Below are positions 17,849-26,403 of a DNA stretch of 64,000 nucleotides, piece by piece. The stretch is from Hymenobacter sp. BT559 (GTDB lineage: Bacteria; Bacteroidota; Bacteroidia; Cytophagales; Hymenobacteraceae). Made by a program: the position numbers and the translations under genes. Where the stretch lies: contig NZ_JAGETY010000010.1 of assembly GCF_017571525.1 (NCBI RefSeq), forward strand, positions 1 through 64,000, in the 5' to 3' direction. Under the pieces are notes generated by a model. That model was given only the letters and a program-made list of their open reading frames with translations, ran no database searches and was not told the DNA's origin. How positions within the stretch are numbered: the first letter of the stretch is position 1; the number at the start of each line of letters is the position of its first letter.

Positions 17849-19132
17849 TTAGGCTTTAGAATTTTTCTTGAGCCAGGCTTTTGCCTCCTTATACTGGTCC
17901 GACTTATGGTCGGCTTTGTCGGCTACTACCTCGTAGTAGCGGCGGGCAGCAGGCAGGTCGCGGTCGCGGTCGGCCAGACGGGCCAGGTTGGCATTGGCAA
18001 ATAGGTAGAAGCCACCGTCGGTTTCGCCGTTGCTTTCGGCAAATACGATGCAGCGCTGGTAATAGTCTTTGGCTTTGGGTAAGTCGCGGTATTTATATTG
18101 CATCAGGTAGCCCATGAAATAGCTGGCGTAGCGGCCGCTGCTGGCCTCGTAGCCGGGCATTCCGACATTTATCTTAGTAAGGATGTCCTTGCTAACCCGT
18201 TCGCATTCAGCAAAGTCGGCTTGGTCGAAGCACAGCAGCGCGTAAAATCGAGCGAAGTAGCCATTGTCGGGATATTTCAGGGCTAGCCCTCGCGCAATGG
18301 GCATGGCTGCGGCCGTTTGATGCTCATCGTTGTGCAGCAGCTTCATGAGAAATACCTTAGCCTCGACGCCGGTATAAAAACCGTTGTTGGCCACCGTGCG
18401 GAGCTGGCTGAGGCCTAGCTGCTTGTTGCCCTTGGGGAAGAACAGCAGCACTGGCTTCAGCAGTGGATAGTTGTCGGGAATCCACACGGCGTAGTAATTG
18501 AAAAGCGCCTCGCCAAATAGGAACTCGGGGCTGAGGCCATTGGCCTCACTGCTTTTTTGCAAGTAGTTGAGCGCCCGCTTGCTGCTCACGGTAGCCTTGC
18601 GCCAGTTGTGCCGCTCGGCATTGAGGCGGGCGTCAAAGCCATTGGCGGCCGACAGGAAAAAATAGCCCTCGTAGTTGTGCGGGTCGGCTTTTACCAAGCG
18701 CTCGGCGTAGGTATTGGCCGTGTCCATGTAGGCAAAAAAAGTTTTGTCGTACTGCTTCGAGTCGAAGTTGGTCGGCATTATTTTCCACCATGTACTCAGC
18801 CCTAGCAAGAAGTAGGGCATGGGGTGGTGGGGGTAGCGGCGGCGCAGCGAGCGAAATTGCTTTTCGGCTTTGTCGTATTTGAAATTATAAAGGTTTTGCA
18901 CCGCGCCATCCAGTTCCAGCTGAATATCCTTATCGAGCAGCAGCCAGCCTTTGGTATCGGCAGTGGGCAGCACATTTACCGTGTCGATAGCGATAGTGCG
19001 CGTACCTCCTACCTCGCCCACCCGGAGGCGGGCAGTGTCGGCCGGCGTTTTCTGGGCTTGGGCAAGCAGTAGGGGGCCTAGCAGAAACAATAGCACCAAC
19101 CGACCACGCAAAAACCAAAGAAGAACGGACAT
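17849..19132 (-). CDS. Exported tetratricopeptide-repeat protein
   Basis: A protein of 427 aa with a signal peptide (hydrophobic run to about residue 25, ending LLAQAQ). Several TPR-like helical pairs follow, for instance FKYDKAEKQFRSLRRRYP, NYEGYFFLSAANGFDARL and DLPAARRYYEVVADKA. The frame stays open for a further 324 codons upstream, but that part is antisense to the M42 peptidase gene, and the signal peptide fixes the start at 19132. It probably lies in the periplasm or outer membrane as a scaffold. Its co-orientation with the Wzy-like gene suggests a part in glycan assembly, but general TPR proteins are common. Confidence 0.85.
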   Translation of the reverse strand: MSVLLWFLRGRLVLLFLLGPLLLAQAQKTPADTARLRVGEVGGTRTIAIDTVNVLPTADTKGWLLLDKDIQLELDGAVQNLYNFKYDKAEKQFRSLRRRYPHHPMPYFLLGLSTWWKIMPTNFDSKQYDKTFFAYMDTANTYAERLVKADPHNYEGYFFLSAANGFDARLNAERHNWRKATVSSKRALNYLQKSSEANGLSPEFLFGEALFNYYAVWIPDNYPLLKPVLLFFPKGNKQLGLSQLRTVANNGFYTGVEAKVFLMKLLHNDEHQTAAAMPIARGLALKYPDNGYFARFYALLCFDQADFAECERVSKDILTKINVGMPGYEASSGRYASYFMGYLMQYKYRDLPKAKDYYQRCIVFAESNGETDGGFYLFANANLARLADRDRDLPAARRYYEVVADKADHKSDQYKEAKAWLKKNSKA

Positions 19133-19193
19133 ACTGGGAGATAAGGCAGAAAGAGGCTGGTGGGCGGGCAGGGGCCGCTGGCCTTCGGACCTA

Positions 19194-19201
19194 CGAAAGT
19201 A
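19194..19201 (-). promoter_or_regulatory. Variant -7 box TACTTTCG for the TPR gene
   Basis: Read on the minus strand this octamer differs from TAnnTTTG at one base and lies about 60 bases before the TPR start. It is only 13 bases from the opposite-strand box of the peptidase gene, so the two promoters overlap back to back. Confidence 0.35.
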
Positions 19202-19213
19202 CGGCAGCGATTC

Positions 19214-19221
19214 TAGCTTTG
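19214..19221 (+). promoter_or_regulatory. -7 promoter box TAGCTTTG for the M42 peptidase
   Basis: Exact fit to the Bacteroidota -7 consensus, 28 bases before the ATG of the peptidase gene. Confidence 0.55.
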
Positions 19222-19249
19222 ACGGCTTAACCCCGTTAGCCATTGACCA

Positions 19250-20182
19250 ATGCATTTGCTCAAAACCCTCTGCCAATTGCCGGCGCCCTCGGGCGAGGAG
19301 GCTACCATGACCCGCTTTTTGCTCGACTACGTGCGGCAGCACAGCCCTAGCTGGCACCAGCCGCCACTGGTGGTGCACGACGAGGCCCGGTTTCAGGATT
19401 GCCTGCTGCTGGTGTTTGGGCAGCCCCGCACAGCTGTATTTGCCCATCTCGACAGCATCGGTTTCACGGTGCGCTACGGGCGCGAATTGGTGCCCATCGG
19501 TGGGCCCGAGTGTGCGGCTGGCTACAAGCTGGTGGGGCAGGATGCGCAAGGAGAAATAGCGTGTACGCTGACGGTAGAGCCCGCCGCCGATGATGCAGAA
19601 ACCGAGGTGCTTGGCTATGAGTTCAGCCGCGACATTGAACCTGGCTCCAGCCTCACGTTTGCCTGCGACTTTCGCGAAACGGAGACCACCGTGCAAAGCT
19701 GCTACCTCGACAACCGCCTTGGCGTGTGGGCCGCCCTGCGTCTGGCCGAAACCCTCGAACATGGAATTATCGCATTCTCGTGCTGGGAAGAGCACGGCGG
19801 TGGCTCGGTGCCCTACCTGGCGCGGTTTATCTACGAAACTTACGGCGTGCGCCAAGCACTCATCTGCGACATTACCTGGGTGACGGAGGGGGTAAAGGCT
19901 GGCCATGGCTGCGTCATCTCGCTGCGCGACTCGCTCATTCCGCGTCGCGCCTACGTCGAGCGCATTCGGGCCATTGCGCGGGCAGCGGGCATCGCCCATC
20001 AGGTGGAGGTGGAAGGCATCGGCGGCTCCGATGCCAAAGACTTGCAGCGCAGTGATATTCCTTGGGACTGGTGCTTTGTGGGCGCGCCCGAAGACAACGT
20101 GCATACCCCCGACGAAATAGTGGCTAAAGCTGACATTGCCAGTATGCTAGCCCTCTACCAAGAACTCATGCGCCAATTATAG
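19250..20182 (+). CDS. M42-family metallo-aminopeptidase
   Basis: A cytoplasmic two-zinc peptidase (310 aa, no signal peptide). Candidate ligands lie in family order: H66 with D68 (AHLDSIG), bridging D154 (YLDNRLG), the base E180 and E181 (CWEEHGGG), D207 (ICDIT) and a C-terminal His in NVHTPDE. The family trims peptides from the N-terminus, often as a large tetrahedral assembly. It has its own promoter box and is divergent from the TPR gene. It may be grouped with M20/M42 proteins of unknown substrate. Confidence 0.9.
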   Translation: MHLLKTLCQLPAPSGEEATMTRFLLDYVRQHSPSWHQPPLVVHDEARFQDCLLLVFGQPRTAVFAHLDSIGFTVRYGRELVPIGGPECAAGYKLVGQDAQGEIACTLTVEPAADDAETEVLGYEFSRDIEPGSSLTFACDFRETETTVQSCYLDNRLGVWAALRLAETLEHGIIAFSCWEEHGGGSVPYLARFIYETYGVRQALICDITWVTEGVKAGHGCVISLRDSLIPRRAYVERIRAIARAAGIAHQVEVEGIGGSDAKDLQRSDIPWDWCFVGAPEDNVHTPDEIVAKADIASMLALYQELMRQL

Positions 20183-20193
20183 GCCGATTCGCC

Positions 20194-20201
20194 TACATTT
20201 G
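20194..20201 (+). promoter_or_regulatory. -7 promoter box TACATTTG before hppA
   Basis: Exact match to TAnnTTTG, 66 bases before the hppA start and directly after the peptidase stop, so hppA has its own promoter. Confidence 0.55.
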
Positions 20202-20266
20202 CCCGGCTGGCTCAGTATCATGAGCTTAGCATTTCTTTCTCCCACCCATCACTTTTCTTGTTGCTT

Positions 20267-22504
20267 ATGCCTGCTAGTGTTTATGCAGTTCCTCTTTTGG
20301 GCCTGTTGGCCCTGCTTTACACCTGGCTGCGAGCGGGCTGGGTAGCCCGCCAGGATGCCGGCGACGAGAAGATGCGCACCATCGCCGGCTACATTGCCGA
20401 TGGTGCCATTGCCTTCCTCAAGGCCGAGTACAAGGTACTGGCGCTATTTGCCCTGATTGCGTCCGTTTTTCTGGGCTACCTGGGCTTTACGGGCGAGAAG
20501 TCGAGCCCCATCATCATTATCGCCTTCGTGATTGGCGCGGTGTTTTCGGCCACGGCGGGCTTCATCGGGATGAAAATTGCTACCAAGGCCAACGTGCGCA
20601 CGGCCCAGGCCGCCCGCACTTCGCTTACGCAGGCACTGAGCGTGTCCTTCTCGGGTGGCTCGGTAATGGGCATGGGCGTGGCCGGGCTGGCCGTGCTGGG
20701 GCTAGGGTCATTGTTTATCGTTTTTTATAAAATCTTCGTGCCCAGTGGGCTAGCCACCGGGCCGGAGATGGAAAAGGCCCTGGAAGTCCTCACCGGCTTT
20801 TCGCTAGGGGCCGAAAGCATTGCACTGTTTGCCCGCGTGGGCGGCGGTATCTATACTAAAGCGGCCGACGTGGGGGCCGACCTCGTGGGTAAGGTCGAGG
20901 CCGGCATTCCGGAAGACGACCCGCGCAACCCCGCCACGATTGCCGACAACGTAGGCGACAACGTGGGCGACGTGGCCGGCATGGGTGCCGACCTATTTGG
21001 CTCGTACGTGGCTACCATCTTGGCTACTATGGTGCTCGGCCGTGAGGTAAACCTGGGCAACACGGACAATTTTGGCGGCTTGTCGCCCATCCTGCTGCCA
21101 ATGGCCATAGCCGGGCTGGGCATCGTGGCCTCGCTGGCGGGTATCCTATCGGTACGGGTGAAGGAGGGCGGCAACGTGCAAAGCGCCCTTAACCTGGGCA
21201 ACAACGTGTCGATAGTCGTGTCGGCTATCTTCTCTTATTTCCTGATAAAGTGGATGCTGCCAGCGGGCGACATCACCCTGCGCGGCTACACCTTCGACGC
21301 CAATCACGTGTTTTATGCCGTGCTGGTAGGCCTGGTAGTCGGCTTTTTGATGAGTACCATCACGGAGTACTACACGGCCATGGGCAAGCGCCCGGTAAGC
21401 AGCATAGTGCAGCAGAGCAGCACCGGCCACGCCACTACCGTCATTGGGGGGCTAGCCGTGGGCATGGAAAGTACGGTGCTACCCATCCTGGTGCTGGCGG
21501 CTGGTATTGTGCTCAGCTATAAGTTTGCCGGCCTCTACGGCGTGGCTATTGCGGCGGCCGGCATGATGGCCACCACGGCTATGCAGCTGGCCATCGACGC
21601 CTTCGGCCCCATTGCCGACAACGCCGGCGGCATTGCTGAGATGAGCGAGCTGCCAAAGGAAGTACGCGAGCGCACCGATATCCTCGATGCGGTGGGCAAT
21701 ACCACGGCTGCCACCGGCAAGGGCTTTGCCATTGCCTCGGCGGCGCTCACCTCGCTTGCCCTGTTCGCGGCTTTTATGGGCACGGCCCACATCGACACCA
21801 TCGACATCTCCAATGCCAACGTGCTGGCGGGCTTGTTTGTGGGCGCCATGATACCGTTCATTTTCTCAGCTCTCGCCATCACGGCGGTGGGCCAGGCCGC
21901 CATGGCGATGGTACAGGAAGTGCGCCGCCAGTTCCGCGAAATTCCCGGCATTATGGAAGGCACTGGCCGGCCCGAATACGAGAAGTGCGTGGCCATCAGC
22001 ACCCAGGCCGCTATTCAAAAAATGGTGGCGCCGGGAGCCATTGCGTTGCTCACGCCTATTATCATTGGCTTCACGTTTGGGCCTGAAGTGCTTGGGGGTA
22101 CCCTAGCGGGCGTCACGGTGAGCGGTGTGCTCTTGGCCATGTTCCAGAGCAACGCGGGCGGGGCCTGGGACAACGCCAAAAAGTCGTTTGAAAAAGGCGT
22201 GACGGTGAACGGCAAAATGGAGTTTAAAGGCTCTGATGCTCACAAGGCCAGCGTGACTGGCGACACTGTCGGCGACCCTTTTAAGGATACCAGCGGGCCT
22301 AGCATGAACATTCTCATCAAGCTCATGAGCATTGTCTCGCTCGTTATTGCCCCGCACATTGCCCGCGTGGGCGGCCAGCACGGCGTGGCGCCTGCGCCGC
22401 TCAAAGACCGCGTGGAGCTGGGCCAGCCCCGCGTACACTTTGTGCAAAACGTGATGCCGACTGCCGATGCCCTTCTGCAAGCGACCCTGCCCGAATTGCG
22501 ATAA
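20267..22504 (+). CDS. hppA: Membrane-bound proton/sodium-pumping pyrophosphatase
   Basis: Hydrolyses cytoplasmic PPi and pumps H+ or Na+ across the inner membrane. It has about 745 aa and roughly 16 membrane helices. The substrate site KAADVGADLVGKVEAGIPED is followed by DPRNPATIADNVGDNVGDVAG with its paired Asp residues, and the C-terminal site DNAKK (WDNAKKSFE) is present. The segment GNTTAATGKGFA has Ala at the position that in K+-independent enzymes is Lys, so it is probably the K+-dependent type. The ATG at codon 4 of the longest frame was chosen. A terminator-bearing palindrome begins directly after the stop. Confidence 0.97.
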   Translation: MPASVYAVPLLGLLALLYTWLRAGWVARQDAGDEKMRTIAGYIADGAIAFLKAEYKVLALFALIASVFLGYLGFTGEKSSPIIIIAFVIGAVFSATAGFIGMKIATKANVRTAQAARTSLTQALSVSFSGGSVMGMGVAGLAVLGLGSLFIVFYKIFVPSGLATGPEMEKALEVLTGFSLGAESIALFARVGGGIYTKAADVGADLVGKVEAGIPEDDPRNPATIADNVGDNVGDVAGMGADLFGSYVATILATMVLGREVNLGNTDNFGGLSPILLPMAIAGLGIVASLAGILSVRVKEGGNVQSALNLGNNVSIVVSAIFSYFLIKWMLPAGDITLRGYTFDANHVFYAVLVGLVVGFLMSTITEYYTAMGKRPVSSIVQQSSTGHATTVIGGLAVGMESTVLPILVLAAGIVLSYKFAGLYGVAIAAAGMMATTAMQLAIDAFGPIADNAGGIAEMSELPKEVRERTDILDAVGNTTAATGKGFAIASAALTSLALFAAFMGTAHIDTIDISNANVLAGLFVGAMIPFIFSALAITAVGQAAMAMVQEVRRQFREIPGIMEGTGRPEYEKCVAISTQAAIQKMVAPGAIALLTPIIIGFTFGPEVLGGTLAGVTVSGVLLAMFQSNAGGAWDNAKKSFEKGVTVNGKMEFKGSDAHKASVTGDTVGDPFKDTSGPSMNILIKLMSIVSLVIAPHIARVGGQHGVAPAPLKDRVELGQPRVHFVQNVMPTADALLQATLPELR

Positions 22505-22697
22505 GTCTGAACCACGGATTTTTCGGATTAGTCGGATTACGCGGATTTTGTGGACGATTGACAATTCTCTACAGCTAACAGAAACAAAAGAGGCCGCTTA
22601 GCAGCGGCCTCTTTTGTTTAAAAGCAGATAAGGTGGCCTAGCAATCGTCCACAAAATCCGCGTAATCCGACTAATCCGAAAAATCCGTGGTTCAGAC
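22505..22697. repeat. Class I palindromic element with perfect 56-bp arms
   Basis: The left arm (22505-22560) and right arm (22642-22697) are exact complements over 56 bases and are built from degenerate CGGATTA-like units. The core carries a separate perfect terminator hairpin. The element begins on the base after the hppA stop codon and ends three bases before the hpt promoter box. A close relative lies after dnaJ and a more distant one before nuoK. Confidence 0.95.
22582..22619. terminator. Intrinsic terminator inside the class I palindrome
   Basis: A 17-bp perfect stem (22582-22598 with 22603-22619) has a GC-rich core GAGGCCGCT, a 4-base loop, and A-run/T-run flanks, so it would work in both directions. 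It probably ends hppA transcripts. Confidence 0.9.
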
Positions 22698-22699
22698 TT

Positions 22700-22707
22700 T
22701 ACCTTTG
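22700..22707 (+). promoter_or_regulatory. -7 promoter box TACCTTTG for hpt
   Basis: Exact consensus match three bases past the palindrome. It lies inside a longer upstream extension of the hpt frame and so argues that translation starts at the ATG 37 bases downstream. Confidence 0.6.
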
Positions 22708-22743
22708 CAGCCCGAAACGGCTACACCGGCTGTTCATGCTCGC

Positions 22744-23283
22744 ATGGGTCAATCCCTTATTACGCTCCACGGCAAGGCTTTTCAGCCGTATCTCTCTGCT
22801 TCCGACATCGCCGCCGACATCGACCGGGTGGCCGTCAGGCTCAATGCCGACTATGCCGGCCGCCGGCCGCTGTTTGTGGTAGTGCTCACGGGCGGCTTCA
22901 TGTTTGGCACCGATTTGCTCAAGCGCTTTACCGGCGAGTGCGAGATTGTATTCATCCGCGTGGCTTCTTATGAAGGCACCGGCACCACCGGCCAGGTACA
23001 GGAAATTATGGGTTTGCGCGAAGACGTGCAGGGCCGCGATATTATCCTGGTTGAGGATATCGTGGATACGGGCACTACACTCAGCCACCTACTGCCGACC
23101 CTGCAAGCCAACAACCCCGCTTCGATTGAGATTGCGGCCATGTTCTTTAAGCCGGCTAGCTTGCGCTACCCGCTGACCCTGACTTATATTGCTCGTGAGA
23201 TTCCCAACGATTTTGTCGTGGGCTACGGGCTCGATTACGATGGCCTGGGTCGCAACCTGCCCGATGTCTACGTGGCCGTTTAA
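22744..23283 (+). CDS. hpt: Hypoxanthine phosphoribosyltransferase
   Basis: Purine salvage enzyme that joins hypoxanthine or guanine to PRPP. It has 179 aa from the chosen ATG, the normal size. The PRPP loop is ILVEDIVDTGTTL (about residues 100-112), the flexible loop carries SYEGTGTTG, and the pyrophosphate loop is VVVLTGGFMFG. The frame opens earlier inside the palindrome, but a promoter box between shows that the extra 19 codons are not translated. adk follows after 68 bases. Confidence 0.95.
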   Translation: MGQSLITLHGKAFQPYLSASDIAADIDRVAVRLNADYAGRRPLFVVVLTGGFMFGTDLLKRFTGECEIVFIRVASYEGTGTTGQVQEIMGLREDVQGRDIILVEDIVDTGTTLSHLLPTLQANNPASIEIAAMFFKPASLRYPLTLTYIAREIPNDFVVGYGLDYDGLGRNLPDVYVAV

Positions 23284-23351
23284 GGCCCATCTTGCGTAGG
23301 CCGCTTATCTGTTCCCGCTCCGGCGCTTGCGCCTAACCTTCTGTTTTGATT

Positions 23352-23975
23352 ATGCATAACATCGTCCTCTTCGGCCCCCCCGGCGCGGGCAAAGGCACCC
23401 AGAGCCAAAAGCTCATTGCCAAATACCACCTTGTGCACCTAAGCACCGGCGACCTGCTGCGCGCTCAAATTGCCGAAGGCACCGAACTCGGCCTGAAAGC
23501 CAAGAAGCTGATGGATGAAGGCCTGCTCGTGCCCGATGAAGTAGTTATTGGCATGATTGGCAATGCCTTGCAAAAAAATAAGCAGGCAGCTGGCTTCATC
23601 TTCGACGGCTTTCCGCGCACCGTGGCCCAGGCCGAGAGCCTCGACCGCCTGCTGGCCGAGCACGGCACCAACGTAGCCTGCATGATAGCCCTCGAAGTAG
23701 GGGAGGAGGAGCTGGTGAAGCGCCTGCTGGAGCGCGGCAAGACCAGCGGCCGCCCCGACGACCAGGACGAAAGCAAAGCCCGTCGCCGGGTGGCCGTGTA
23801 CAATTCCGAAACTGCCCCGGTAGCTGGCCACTACGCCCGCCAGGGTAAATTTCACTCGCTCAACGGCATTGGTGAGATTGAAAGCATTTTCGCTCAAATC
23901 AGCGACCTCATCGACCGCCACAAGCCAGCCGCTACCGAGGCACCCGCCGAGGCTACCCGCGAGGTAAAGGCCTAG
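23352..23975 (+). CDS. adk: Adenylate kinase
   Basis: Interconverts ATP + AMP and 2 ADP. The P-loop GPPGAGKGTQ is at residues 7-16, the AMP-site motif DGFPRTVAQAE near residue 82, and the LID region is the short form (GKTSGRPDDQDE) with no zinc ribbon, as usual in Bacteroidota. The C-terminus carries an Ala/Glu-rich tail of about 20 residues (KPAATEAPAEATREVKA). The ATG two codons into the longest frame puts the P-loop at its usual place. It ends 25 bases before a class II palindrome. Confidence 0.97.
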   Translation: MHNIVLFGPPGAGKGTQSQKLIAKYHLVHLSTGDLLRAQIAEGTELGLKAKKLMDEGLLVPDEVVIGMIGNALQKNKQAAGFIFDGFPRTVAQAESLDRLLAEHGTNVACMIALEVGEEELVKRLLERGKTSGRPDDQDESKARRRVAVYNSETAPVAGHYARQGKFHSLNGIGEIESIFAQISDLIDRHKPAATEAPAEATREVKA

Positions 23976-24000
23976 CGGCCGCGCGGCAAAAATCACATAA

Positions 24001-24100
24001 GAACGTCATGCTGAGCTTGCCGAAGCATCTCGCTCGCATCGTTGGGTAATCGACCCTAGCGGCGCGAGCGAGATGCTTCGGCAAGCTCAGCATGACGTTC
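24001..24100. repeat. Class II palindromic element, perfect 37-bp arms
   Basis: Left arm 24001-24037 and right arm 24064-24100 are exact complements; the outer part reads GAACGTCATGCTGAGCTTGC. It lies between adk and obgE and has no clear T-run, so it may act as an mRNA-stability hairpin or weak terminator. Relatives occur after the nucleotidase gene and after nuoL. Confidence 0.95.
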
Positions 24101-24124
24101 TATTTTACCTTATAACTCCCTACC

Positions 24125-25120
24125 GTGGCTAATAACAACTTCATCGACTACGTCAAAATCACCTGCCGCTCGGGCAAGGGCGGGGCGGGCTCGCACCACT
24201 TCTTCCGGGCCAAGGGCCTGCCCAACGGCGGCCCCGATGGCGGCGATGGCGGCCGGGGCGGCCACATCATCCTCGAAGGCAGCTCGCAGCTCTGGACGCT
24301 CTTGCACCTGCAATACCGCAAGCACCTCTTTGCCCAGGATGGCCAGGGCGGCGGCGAAAACCTGCGCACTGGTGCCCAGGGCGAAGATATCGTTATTCAA
24401 GTGCCGCTGGGCACCGTGGCTCGCGACGCTGAAACCGGCGAGGTGAAGCTGGAGATTACGAAGGATGGCGAGCGCCAAATCCTCACCCCCGGCGGACGTG
24501 GTGGCCTTGGCAACGACCACTTCAAATCGGCCACCAACCAGGCGCCGCAGTACGCCCAACCTGGCGAGCCCGCCATAGAAGAGCAGGTTATCTTGGAGCT
24601 AAAGTTGCTGGCCGACGTAGGCCTGGTGGGCTTCCCCAATGCGGGCAAGAGCACGCTACTCTCCGTGGTATCGGCCGCCAAGCCCAAGATTGCCGACTAC
24701 GCTTTCACTACGCTTGTGCCCAACCTGGGCGTGGTGGCCTATCGTGATTATCAGTCGTTTGTGATGGCCGATATTCCCGGCATCATCGAGGGTGCAGCCG
24801 AGGGCAAGGGGCTAGGCACGCGCTTCTTGCGCCACATCGAGCGCAACTCCATGTTGCTCTTCATGATAAGCTGCGACAGCCTCGACGTAGCCGCCGAATA
24901 CAAGGTGCTGCTCAATGAGCTGGACCAGCACAACCCCGAGCTGCTCGACAAAAAGCGCCTGTTAGCTATCACCAAATCCGACATGCTCGACGAGGAGCTC
25001 GAAGCCGAACTGCTAGCCTCCCTGCCGGCCGATATGCCGCCCACGGTCTTTATCTCCAGCCTGACGAATAAGAATATTCAGAAGCTAAAGGACATGATTT
25101 GGGGGGCATTGCACGAGTAA
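24125..25120 (+). CDS. obgE: Ribosome-associated GTPase Obg
   Basis: Obg/CgtA GTPase acting in late 50S assembly and stress control. It has 331 aa. The Gly-rich Obg fold is at residues 1-155 ([20 protein letters not shown]), followed by the G domain: G1 [10 protein letters not shown]3 [10 protein letters not shown]4 TKSD. The C-terminal OCT domain of longer homologues is absent, which is usual in this phylum. The start is GTG, directly after the class II palindrome. It converges with the small hypothetical gene, only 4 bases away. Confidence 0.97.
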   Translation: MANNNFIDYVKITCRSGKGGAGSHHFFRAKGLPNGGPDGGDGGRGGHIILEGSSQLWTLLHLQYRKHLFAQDGQGGGENLRTGAQGEDIVIQVPLGTVARDAETGEVKLEITKDGERQILTPGGRGGLGNDHFKSATNQAPQYAQPGEPAIEEQVILELKLLADVGLVGFPNAGKSTLLSVVSAAKPKIADYAFTTLVPNLGVVAYRDYQSFVMADIPGIIEGAAEGKGLGTRFLRHIERNSMLLFMISCDSLDVAAEYKVLLNELDQHNPELLDKKRLLAITKSDMLDEELEAELLASLPADMPPTVFISSLTNKNIQKLKDMIWGALHE

Positions 25121-25124
25121 AACT

Positions 25125-25694
25125 CTATGTTGGCTTGCGCAAGGTGTAAATGAAGCCCGTCTCATGCATTAACTGTCGTATCTCAGGTTCGCTTTCGAGG
25201 TAATCTTCGGAATCATAGCTCCAACCCGGCGAGCCAACGAGCAAGACTAATGCCTTTTCCGCAGCAGCCCGGGCACAAGCGTGACGGAGTAAGAAATTAA
25301 AATGCTTTTCATCTGGTGTCGAAGCGGTTGCCTCATCTACTAGTTGAGGAGCAAATACTGCAAGGGCATCACCTTGATGCTTATCGAGGTGTAACGGCTG
25401 CCCAAGGTTTTGCATTGCGGCTGGAAAAGGTGACCAGCGAAGGGCTAGCGTCACAGGGGCGATAGGCATGAAAACGTTTGGAAATAACTTCCCATCCGGA
25501 CCTTCGCCTTCTAAATTGCCTTGGTCTTCCACATCATATTGGTAAGACATGATGGACTGTGCTTCGTCAGCATTGCGAGCATAAATACTGCTAGGGTCGT
25601 GGAGTATCAAAAGCCAATAAGCAAAAGTGTCACACCACGTTTCTGCATTAGCATCTCTATTGAGGGACGAAAAATCAAGTTTCTGCATAGACAT
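25125..25694 (-). CDS. Conserved-looking hypothetical protein
   Basis: A soluble protein of 189 aa, acidic, with no membrane segment or signal peptide and no motif that I recognise. Notable parts are WCDTFAYWLLILHDPSSIY near the N-terminus and a C-terminal half with CARAAAEKALVLLVGSPGWSYDSEDY. It is less GC-rich than its neighbours. It sits alone on the minus strand between obgE and grpE, 4 bases from the obgE stop, with no terminator visible between them. I chose the first ATG (MSMQKLDF); a TTG 12 codons upstream is possible. Function unknown. Confidence 0.7.
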   Translation of the reverse strand: MSMQKLDFSSLNRDANAETWCDTFAYWLLILHDPSSIYARNADEAQSIMSYQYDVEDQGNLEGEGPDGKLFPNVFMPIAPVTLALRWSPFPAAMQNLGQPLHLDKHQGDALAVFAPQLVDEATASTPDEKHFNFLLRHACARAAAEKALVLLVGSPGWSYDSEDYLESEPEIRQLMHETGFIYTLRKPT

Positions 25695-25828
25695 AAATTT
25701 GTGAGGAACTAAGTTACAAGTATGTGCCAACTTGGCAGCCTCGCCAGCTTTGGCAAACTCCTTGCGCCCGACCCGCTACCCGTATGGGAAAGCCTTTCAC
25801 TAGCCGATTCCGCCATTTTTTCCAAAAA

Positions 25829-26398
25829 ATGACCGACGATAAAACCATGAATCCCGACGCCCAGCCGCAGACCGACAATACCGCCGAGCACACTGCCGGC
25901 GAGCAGGATTTTACTGCCACTGGCGCTACGCCCGCCGCAGGCGCCAGCGAGGGGGCTAGCCGTGCCGAAACCGAGCTGGCTGACCTCAAAGACAAGTACT
26001 TGCGAATGGCCGCTGAGTTTGAAAACTATAAGCGCCGCACTGCCAAGGAGCGCAGCGACCTCTTCAAAACTGCCAACCAGGAACTGATGGTGGCCCTGCT
26101 GCCGGTGCTCGACGACTTCGACCGCGCCCGCCAGCACACGCAGGATACGCAGGACCCTGCCGCACTGCAAAATGCACTCGACATTACCTACAATAAGCTT
26201 AACAAAACCCTGCAGCAGAAGGGCCTGGCTCCAATGAATGCCAAGGGTGGCGACTTCGACGCCGAGCTGCACGAGGCCATCACGCAGATTCCGGCGCCTA
26301 GCGAGGAGTTGCGCGGCAAGATTGTTGATGAGATTGAAAAAGGTTATTATCTGGGCGACAAGGTTATCCGCCACGCCAAAGTGGTGCTAGGTCAATAA
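25829..26398 (+). CDS. grpE: Nucleotide exchange factor GrpE
   Basis: Releases ADP from DnaK. It has 189 aa: an acidic, Ala/Thr-rich N-terminal tail, a coiled coil (about residues 52-90: [20 protein letters not shown]), then the C-terminal beta domain with [11 protein letters not shown] and the ending [17 protein letters not shown]. The ATG chosen follows an A-rich stretch; the frame is open for 35 codons upstream, but these look unlike GrpE. dnaJ follows behind a strong hairpin; dnaK is not in this window. Confidence 0.96.
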   Translation: MTDDKTMNPDAQPQTDNTAEHTAGEQDFTATGATPAAGASEGASRAETELADLKDKYLRMAAEFENYKRRTAKERSDLFKTANQELMVALLPVLDDFDRARQHTQDTQDPAALQNALDITYNKLNKTLQQKGLAPMNAKGGDFDAELHEAITQIPAPSEELRGKIVDEIEKGYYLGDKVIRHAKVVLGQ

Positions 26399-26403
26399 GT
26401 AAA

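Noticed and set aside
19133..20104. Upstream extension of the TPR-gene frame by 324 codons
   Set aside because: It is antisense to the well-supported M42 peptidase gene, and the signal peptide at 19132 marks the start.
21146..21430. Long frames on the strand opposite to hppA, obgE, dnaJ and other GC-rich genes
   Set aside because: They are shadows of biased codon use in the real genes, with no domain likeness or start context.
22687..22743. Upstream extension of hpt by 19 codons
   Set aside because: It begins in the palindrome arm and includes a promoter -7 box, so the mRNA start lies after it.
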